A DNA stretch of 64,000 nucleotides from Clostridia bacterium (GTDB taxonomy: Bacteria > Bacillota > Clostridia > Oscillospirales > Acutalibacteraceae): positions 124,001-188,000 of the forward strand of contig JAFXBF010000012.1 in the NCBI GenBank assembly GCA_017516745.1, written 5' to 3'. A model generated the notes under the pieces. The model was not told where the DNA came from, searched no databases, and saw nothing but the letters and a program-made list of their open reading frames with translations. Shown piece by piece: positions 58,439-64,000 of this stretch. Within the stretch, counting starts at the first letter, position 1. Each line of letters begins with the position of its first letter. Position numbers and translations under genes: made by a program.

Positions 58439-60415
58439 ATGAAAAAGTGTTACACTTGCTTTAAAGATTACAGCGGTTCGGTATCCGTTTGTCCTTATTG
58501 CGGTCAACCTGAAATAACAAAAGCAAAAGAGCCGATTCAGCTTGCTCCGGGAACAGTACTGGCAGGCAGGTATATTCTGGGTCTCGCTGTTGGCGCAGGC
58601 GGTTTCGGTATTGTATATCGGGCTTGGGATATGAAGCTCGAAACAGTTGTCGCTGTAAAAGAGTTCTTTGTAAGCCGCCTGATGACAAGGGCGGAAGGCC
58701 TTGTTAATGTTATTATCAACAAAAAGTCCAAGGAAGAATTTGAATACAGAAAAGACCGATTTCTTGCTGAAGCCAGGAATATGGCTAAGTTCGGACAGCA
58801 CAGAAGTATTCCCAATGTATTTGAGTTCTTTGAAGAAAACAATACCGCTTATATTGTTATGGAGCTTCTGCACGGAATCGCACTAAATGATTATCTTAAT
58901 CAGCATAGCGGTAAAATTGATATTGATTTTGCGTTGATGATTGCAAATGAAGTCGGAAACGCTTTGCAGTCATTACACAACGAAGGAATAGTTCACCGCG
59001 ATGTTGCGCCGGATAATATTTATATTTGTTCTGGTAAAGAAATTCGTATCAAGCTGATGGACCTTGGTGCTGCCAAGCTTGCGGATAGCACGGATGATGT
59101 AGTGGATATTATTCTCAAGCCAGGCTATTCGCCGACAGAACAATACGAAAACAGTAAAAATATCGGTCCGTGGACGGATATATACGCACTTGGTGCAACT
59201 CTTTATGCAATGCTTACAGGAGTGAAGCCAGATGAATCAACTAATCGTAAAATTAACGATGAGGTAGTGCCTCCGGATCAAATTAATCCATTAATCAGCG
59301 AGAATCTCAGCAATACAGTTATGAAGGCCATGGCTGTTGACAGACATATGCGCTTCAAAAACGTTACAGAATTCTTAAGTGCAATCAACGGAGACAGGAA
59401 GGTTGTAACGCTTGCACAGGAAAGAAAATTGCGTGGGCGTAAGCGCTTTCTCGGTATTACCGCAGCGGTAGTGGCTGTGAGCATCTGTGCAGGTGTTGTT
59501 CTTAATACCTATGCTAAAAGAAAAGCGGCCGAAGACCTAAAGCCTGCAACTATAAGTGTGTGGTATTCGGTAGAGGACGGTTCAACCGAAGAAGATGCAA
59601 TGTTATCGGTGCAGTCTCATTTTGAAGAAAACTTTGATGACGTTACGCTTGAGCTAAGAGCGATACCGGCGGATGAATATGCGGATATTTTGTACTCGGC
59701 GGCTAATTCAAATACTTTGCCTAATTTGTTTGAGAGTACGGATTTGTCTGACGGATTTCTGAATAATGCTCGCAGTCTTTCAAATGTAATAGCATCGGAA
59801 CAGTTTGCCCAATCTCAATTCTTGCAACAATACGGCAATTATTACGATGATGAAAAACGCATGCCGCTTGGTATTGAGGTGCCGATGGCTTACGTGATTA
59901 CCAACGGAGCGGCTTGTGTTGACTATACCGGTAAGTATTTTATGAATTTATCCGATTTTGGTGAAGGTGTAAATATTTCGGCAGACAGCAAGCACGGCGG
60001 AATGCTGGAGCGCAATTACGGCACAAGTTACTTCAGCTCATCGGATGAATTCTTTAACAATCAGGCCAACACAAGTCCTGTTCTGCTGTCGTCCTCAATG
60101 TCGCTTAACGAAGTAAGAACTAAACTAACTAATTATGAAAAATCTTATGTGTTTTATAACGCGGATGAAATATACTGTGATTTTACATACGAATGGAGTA
60201 TAGGGCAGGGCAGTGAAGAGCAGATTGCCGCTTCTGAAAAGCTGCTGTCATGGATGCTCGGTAATGTATATCAGAGTTATCTTATGATAAGTAAGTGCAA
60301 CGATGGGCAAATACCGGTTAACGGAATATGCTTTGAATCTAAAATTGATGCTAAAAATCTTGCGCCTATAGCTGAAATATATAATAATTTTATTTTTGAC
60401 GGAAGGGATGATTGA
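58439..60415 (+). CDS. Ser/Thr protein kinase fused to an extracellular solute-binding-protein-like domain
   Basis: 658 residues with AAGGAG overlapping the previous stop. N-terminal zinc ribbon (Cys 4, 7, 18, 21), kinase domain (about 41-310) with [24 protein letters not shown] (catalytic Asp kept; Lys-Pro of HRDLKPEN replaced by Ala-Pro) and MDLGAAK in place of DFG. A transmembrane helix follows (about 340-358). The outer part (about 366-655) looks like a type 1 solute-binding protein (SBP_bac-like): [12 protein letters not shown] start, then [16 protein letters not shown], and [11 protein letters not shown] near the end. This suggests ligand sensing outside with signal transfer to the kinase. 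Confidence 0.85.
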   Translation: MKKCYTCFKDYSGSVSVCPYCGQPEITKAKEPIQLAPGTVLAGRYILGLAVGAGGFGIVYRAWDMKLETVVAVKEFFVSRLMTRAEGLVNVIINKKSKEEFEYRKDRFLAEARNMAKFGQHRSIPNVFEFFEENNTAYIVMELLHGIALNDYLNQHSGKIDIDFALMIANEVGNALQSLHNEGIVHRDVAPDNIYICSGKEIRIKLMDLGAAKLADSTDDVVDIILKPGYSPTEQYENSKNIGPWTDIYALGATLYAMLTGVKPDESTNRKINDEVVPPDQINPLISENLSNTVMKAMAVDRHMRFKNVTEFLSAINGDRKVVTLAQERKLRGRKRFLGITAAVVAVSICAGVVLNTYAKRKAAEDLKPATISVWYSVEDGSTEEDAMLSVQSHFEENFDDVTLELRAIPADEYADILYSAANSNTLPNLFESTDLSDGFLNNARSLSNVIASEQFAQSQFLQQYGNYYDDEKRMPLGIEVPMAYVITNGAACVDYTGKYFMNLSDFGEGVNISADSKHGGMLERNYGTSYFSSSDEFFNNQANTSPVLLSSSMSLNEVRTKLTNYEKSYVFYNADEIYCDFTYEWSIGQGSEEQIAASEKLLSWMLGNVYQSYLMISKCNDGQIPVNGICFESKIDAKNLAPIAEIYNNFIFDGRDD

Positions 60416-60417
60416 CA

Positions 60418-63400
60418 ATGGGACAGAGATGTCTTGGATGTATGGGTATTTTCGGTAACGAGTTTGAAATATGCCCCCATTGCGGCTATGCTGTTGGAAC
60501 AGGTGTTGAAGAAGCCATTCATATTGAACCGGGTTCATTATTGCACGACAGATATATAATCGGCAGAGTGTTGGGCTACGGCGGTTTTGGCGCAACTTAT
60601 ATAGCGTGGGACGGCAAGCTTGAGCAGAAGGTTGCGGTTAAGGAGTATTTGCCCGGTGAGTTTTCTACAAGAATGCCGGGCCAGTCACGCGTAACGGTTT
60701 TCAACGGAGAAAAAAGTGAGCAGTTCCGTGACGGTATGAAGAAGTTTGTAGAAGAAGCAAAGCACCTTGCAAAATTTCAGAATGAAGCAGGTATTGTTAA
60801 AATTTTCGACAGCTTTGAAGAAAATGAAACTGCTTATATAATTATGGAATATCTCGAGGGTGAAACGCTTTCGTCATATCTCAACCGTGTTGGAACCGTT
60901 GATGAAAATATCGCAGTCGATATGATGATGCCGATTATGGAATCATTGCAGGCGGTTCATTCTGTCGGACTTCTTCACCGTGATATAGCTCCCGATAATA
61001 TTTTTCTTACTACTTCGGGAGAGGTCAAGCTCATTGATTTCGGTGCGTCAAGATATGCAACTACCTCTCATAGCCGAAGTCTTACAGTTATTATCAAGCC
61101 CGGCTATTCTCCCGAAGAACAGTATCGCAGCAGAGGAGACCAAGGTCCTTATACAGACGTTTATGCAATTGCGGCAACAATGTATAAAATGATTACAGGC
61201 AAAACTCCGCCCGATGCAATGGAGCGCAGGGCGAAGTATGAAAATCAGAACAAGGATATATTGGTTGAACCGCATAAAATCAACAGGAAAATATCCTTGA
61301 ACCGTGAAAACGCAATTCTTAACGCAATGAACGTCCGTATAGAGGACAGAACGCCAGATATAGTTTCCTTCGTTGGTGAGCTTAATGCTGATCCGCCCGT
61401 AAAAAGACGATACGGCAAAATTAAGAAAATAGATATTTATTCTTGGCCGCTATGGCTTAAAATTCTCATTCCCGTGGTGTTGCTGGTGCTCCTTGTACTG
61501 GGCACGTTGCTCCTTACGGGCGTTATAAGCTTTGAAAAATTCACCAATGAAATTGTTATTCCGGAAGGTATAGTTACCGTGCCTGATGTTGAAGGAATGT
61601 ACAATGATGAGGCTGTGGATGAGATAACAAAGGCAGAGCTTCTTGTTCAGACTGCCGGTACGGTAGAATCCGAATATATACCCGCCGGTAAAATCGTTTT
61701 GCAGAGTCCTTTGGGCGGTTCGTATATGAATGTTAACGGCACGGTTATGCTGACCGTCAGCAGCGGTTCCGAGGTTATAGAGGCAGTAAACGGCATTTCA
61801 ACGGTTCCTTACGTTGAGTGGGATCCAAAAGAAGTTGCTATTGAAAAGCTGCTCCTTGCAGGTCTTGCCGAGCCCGAAATATTTGAGGAACACGACGATA
61901 GTGTCGCCTTGGGTCACGTTATTGCTCAAAGCCTTGAGGCAGGCGAGCAGGTAGAAGAAGAAACACAGATTACGTTGACGGTTTCTCTCGGTCCGGTAGC
62001 GTTTGCTATGAGTGATGTATCCGGTATGGATGCCGACAAGGCAATTGAAGCGCTGGAGGCACAAGGCCTGGTAGTAAGTATTGAGTATAAGAAAGACTCA
62101 AGCGTTCCCGAAAACAAGGTTATCAGCCAGAGCACAGACGCAGGCTCATCCGTCAAGCGTGGCGACAGTGTAACGCTTGTTATTTCGAGTGGCAAGGACC
62201 TTGTGAACGTTGCAAACGTAACTGGCAAGACTGAGGATGAAGCAAAGCGCATACTGAAGGATCTTGGATTTAAGGTTACCGTTCTTGAAAACTATGATAC
62301 GAAGGTTGCGAGTGGTAAGGTTATTAGCCAGACTCCCGAGGGCGGCACATCACAGCTTCCGGGCTCTGAAATCGTTATATATGTAAGCAAGGGTAAGCAG
62401 CCAATCACTGTTTCTTTTAATGCAAACGGCGGCAAGGTTAATAAAGAAACAGCAACCGTATATTATCAGGAGGCATACGGCGCTTTGCCGACGGCAGAGA
62501 GAAACGGTTTTGCTTTCGCAGGCTGGTATACTGCCAAAGAAGGCGGCGGCAGGGTTACTGCGGAAACAAGGGTCAGCAATAATGTTGCCAATATAACCCT
62601 CTATGCCCGTTGGTCAGCAAACAGCTTTACCGTTAGCTTTGACGCAAACGGCGGTAAGGTTTCAACCTCAAGCAAAAAGGTTACCTGCGGATCGGCTTAC
62701 GGTGATTTACCCGTGCCCACAAAAGAGGGCAGTGGCTTCAACGGTTGGTTCACGTCTAAAAATGGCGGTAATGTTGTTACATCAAGCACTGTTGTTTCAT
62801 TGAGCAGCGACCAGACGCTCTATGCACAGTGGACAGCCAATGCATATACCGTTACTCTTGATGCCAACGGTGGCGATTCTTCGGCAGAAAGCATAACCGT
62901 CAAAAACGGCTCAGCTTACGGCAACCTGCCTACACCCACACGCAAGGGATATACCTTTACCGGTTGGTATACAGCAAAATCAGGCGGTTCAAAAATAACC
63001 GCCGATACCGTTACGACAATTACTGCAGCACAAACTCTCTATGCACAGTGGAAGGTTAACACCTATACCGTAACGCTTGATGTTGACGGCGGTAACGTAT
63101 CGCCCTCAAGCATTACGGTAACGTATGATTCAACCTATTCCAATCTTCCCACTCCCACAAAAACCGGATATAGCTTTGAAGGCTGGTTTACGGAAGGCGG
63201 TACACAGGTAAATACAAGTACAAAGGTTTCAAAAACGGAAAATCATACGCTTAGTGCAAAGTGGAAGGCGGCGAGCTACTCGGTAACGCTTAATTCTAAC
63301 GGCGGTAATTCATCAAGCAGCAGTATAAGCGTCAGCTATGGCTCAACCTACGGTAGCTTGCCAACGCCTACACGAAGCGGATATGAGTTCAAGGGCTGGT

Positions 63401-64000
63401 TTACGGAAAGCAGCGGTGGCTCACAGGTAACCGCTCAAACAATCGTTAACAAAACCGCTAAACACACGCTTTATGCCCGGTGGGCGGCAAAGGAATATAC
63501 CGTAACCTTTGATGCAAAAGGCGGCAATGTCTCTACGTCGAGCAAAAAAGTAACCTATGATTCAACCTACGGAACGTTGCCTACGCCTACCAAAACAAGC
63601 TATACCTTTGACGGTTGGTATACGGAAAACGGCACAGCGGTAGATGCGGCAACCAAGGTTTCAAAAGCAGAAAACCATATACTCGTTGCAAAGTGGAAAG
63701 TGGCAAGCTATTCCGTAACCCTTAATGCTAACGGCGGCAGCGTATCGCCGTCAAGCATTACGGTAACCTACGGCTCACCTTATGGAAGCCTGCCGACACC
63801 TACACAAACCGGATATGATTTCAAAGGTTGGTATACGGAAAGCAGCGGTGGCTCACAGGTAACAGCTCAAACGACCGTTAACAAAACCGTTAAACACACG
63901 CTTTATGCACAGTGGACGGCAAAAAGTTACACATATACTGTTAAGTATGAATCAACAAATGGAACAAATCTTGGCTCGACAACAGTAACGCAAAAATTTG
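60418..64000 (+). CDS. Zinc-ribbon Ser/Thr kinase with PASTA domains and InlB-type repeats (3' end outside window)
   Basis: At least 1194 residues, open to the right edge; the start follows GGAAGGGA. N-terminal zinc ribbon (Cys 5, 8, 19, 22). Kinase domain about 47-310: [27 protein letters not shown] (about 184), [10 protein letters not shown] transmembrane helix lies at about 345-367. Four PASTA domains (about 387-660; VPDVEGM, VPYVEWD, MSDVSGM, VANVTGK, each ending in a VSSG/SKG-type strand), then at least seven InlB/Flg_new-type repeats to about 1166, then the start of another domain ([13 protein letters not shown]). PASTA binds muropeptides in PknB; InlB repeats are usually found on surface adhesins. 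Confidence 0.88.
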   Translation, partial: MGQRCLGCMGIFGNEFEICPHCGYAVGTGVEEAIHIEPGSLLHDRYIIGRVLGYGGFGATYIAWDGKLEQKVAVKEYLPGEFSTRMPGQSRVTVFNGEKSEQFRDGMKKFVEEAKHLAKFQNEAGIVKIFDSFEENETAYIIMEYLEGETLSSYLNRVGTVDENIAVDMMMPIMESLQAVHSVGLLHRDIAPDNIFLTTSGEVKLIDFGASRYATTSHSRSLTVIIKPGYSPEEQYRSRGDQGPYTDVYAIAATMYKMITGKTPPDAMERRAKYENQNKDILVEPHKINRKISLNRENAILNAMNVRIEDRTPDIVSFVGELNADPPVKRRYGKIKKIDIYSWPLWLKILIPVVLLVLLVLGTLLLTGVISFEKFTNEIVIPEGIVTVPDVEGMYNDEAVDEITKAELLVQTAGTVESEYIPAGKIVLQSPLGGSYMNVNGTVMLTVSSGSEVIEAVNGISTVPYVEWDPKEVAIEKLLLAGLAEPEIFEEHDDSVALGHVIAQSLEAGEQVEEETQITLTVSLGPVAFAMSDVSGMDADKAIEALEAQGLVVSIEYKKDSSVPENKVISQSTDAGSSVKRGDSVTLVISSGKDLVNVANVTGKTEDEAKRILKDLGFKVTVLENYDTKVASGKVISQTPEGGTSQLPGSEIVIYVSKGKQPITVSFNANGGKVNKETATVYYQEAYGALPTAERNGFAFAGWYTAKEGGGRVTAETRVSNNVANITLYARWSANSFTVSFDANGGKVSTSSKKVTCGSAYGDLPVPTKEGSGFNGWFTSKNGGNVVTSSTVVSLSSDQTLYAQWTANAYTVTLDANGGDSSAESITVKNGSAYGNLPTPTRKGYTFTGWYTAKSGGSKITADTVTTITAAQTLYAQWKVNTYTVTLDVDGGNVSPSSITVTYDSTYSNLPTPTKTGYSFEGWFTEGGTQVNTSTKVSKTENHTLSAKWKAASYSVTLNSNGGNSSSSSISVSYGSTYGSLPTPTRSGYEFKGWFTESSGGSQVTAQTIVNKTAKHTLYARWAAKEYTVTFDAKGGNVSTSSKKVTYDSTYGTLPTPTKTSYTFDGWYTENGTAVDAATKVSKAENHILVAKWKVASYSVTLNANGGSVSPSSITVTYGSPYGSLPTPTQTGYDFKGWYTESSGGSQVTAQTTVNKTVKHTLYAQWTAKSYTYTVKYESTNGTNLGSTTVTQKF
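62402..63914 (+). repeat. At least seven tandem InlB/Flg_new-type repeats inside the kinase gene
   Basis: Units start near 62402, 62622, 62841, 63061, 63271, 63492 and 63703, with a period of about 210-220 bp. Each has SFNANGG or TLDANGG-like start, LPTPT, GW(Y/F)T, and a closing LYARW or LYAQW. Units 4-5 and 6-7 resemble each other as pairs (about 430 bp), including near-identical 3' segments at about 63410 and 63838, which points to a two-unit duplication. Confidence 0.85.

Noticed and set aside
62402..63914. Regular repeats considered as a CRISPR array or satellite
   Set aside because: The period is about 210-220 bp, stays in frame and encodes InlB-type protein repeats.

Overview
The window looks like chromosome from a low-to-mid-GC Gram-positive anaerobe of the class Clostridia, most likely a gut Oscillospirales (Ruminococcus / Eubacterium siraeum-like). 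The signs are strong AGGAGG-type ribosome sites, YdjG/YdjH-like envelope genes, a Gram-positive Tad/Flp pilus, BspA-type leucine-rich-repeat proteins, a WXG100/EssC type VII secretion locus, an anaerobic sulfatase-maturase and remnants of SpoVT and a large serine recombinase. The species cannot be fixed from the sequence alone. No rRNA, tRNA or CRISPR array was recognised.

Layout. 1-6.7 kb: a co-directional envelope cluster (zinc-ribbon proteins, TPM-domain protein, two lipoproteins), ended by a recombinase remnant. 7.1-13.2 kb: metabolism and transport (hexapeptide acetyltransferase, Na+-pump decarboxylase beta and gamma subunits, MFS transporter plus radical-SAM maturase, two-subunit chromate transporter). 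13.2-17.9 kb, minus strand: a GH3-family adenylate-forming enzyme, an OPA-like MFS transporter and a LuxR-type regulator with an extra N-terminal HTH. 18.4-28.7 kb: a complete Gram-positive tad operon (prepilin peptidase, two nearly identical Flp pilins, TadE, CpaB, TadZ, TadA, TadB, TadC, DUF192, a DivIVA-like coiled coil, a TadG-like protein). 28.7-35.5 kb: a broken spoVT, RecQ, a DUF4143 ATPase and a 952-residue primase-helicase-PLD fusion of TOTE conflict-system type. 35.8-43.9 kb, minus strand: three BspA-like LRR proteins and a GHKL kinase / LytTR regulator pair. 44.1 kb to the right edge: one long plus-strand type VII secretion operon.

How the parts work together. The type VII operon contains EssC with an FHA domain, an EsaB-like protein, four WXG100-size proteins, a lipase-like protein with an N-terminal catalytic domain (candidate toxin), two more FHA proteins, two PP2C phosphatases and two zinc-ribbon Ser/Thr kinases. 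One kinase carries an extracellular solute-binding-protein-like domain; the other carries four PASTA domains and at least seven InlB-type repeats. This suggests secretion gated by phosphorylation and FHA binding, with sensing outside the cell.

The most notable regulatory signal is a pair of near-identical promoters, one in front of the LRR genes (39444-39511, minus) and one in front of the type VII operon (43952-44019, plus). Each has two 12-bp direct repeats at a 21-bp period, followed after exactly 29 bp by an extended -10. This is the geometry of AgrA/ComE-type LytTR sites, and a LytTR regulator is encoded between them. The inference is one regulon joining surface LRR proteins to type VII secretion.
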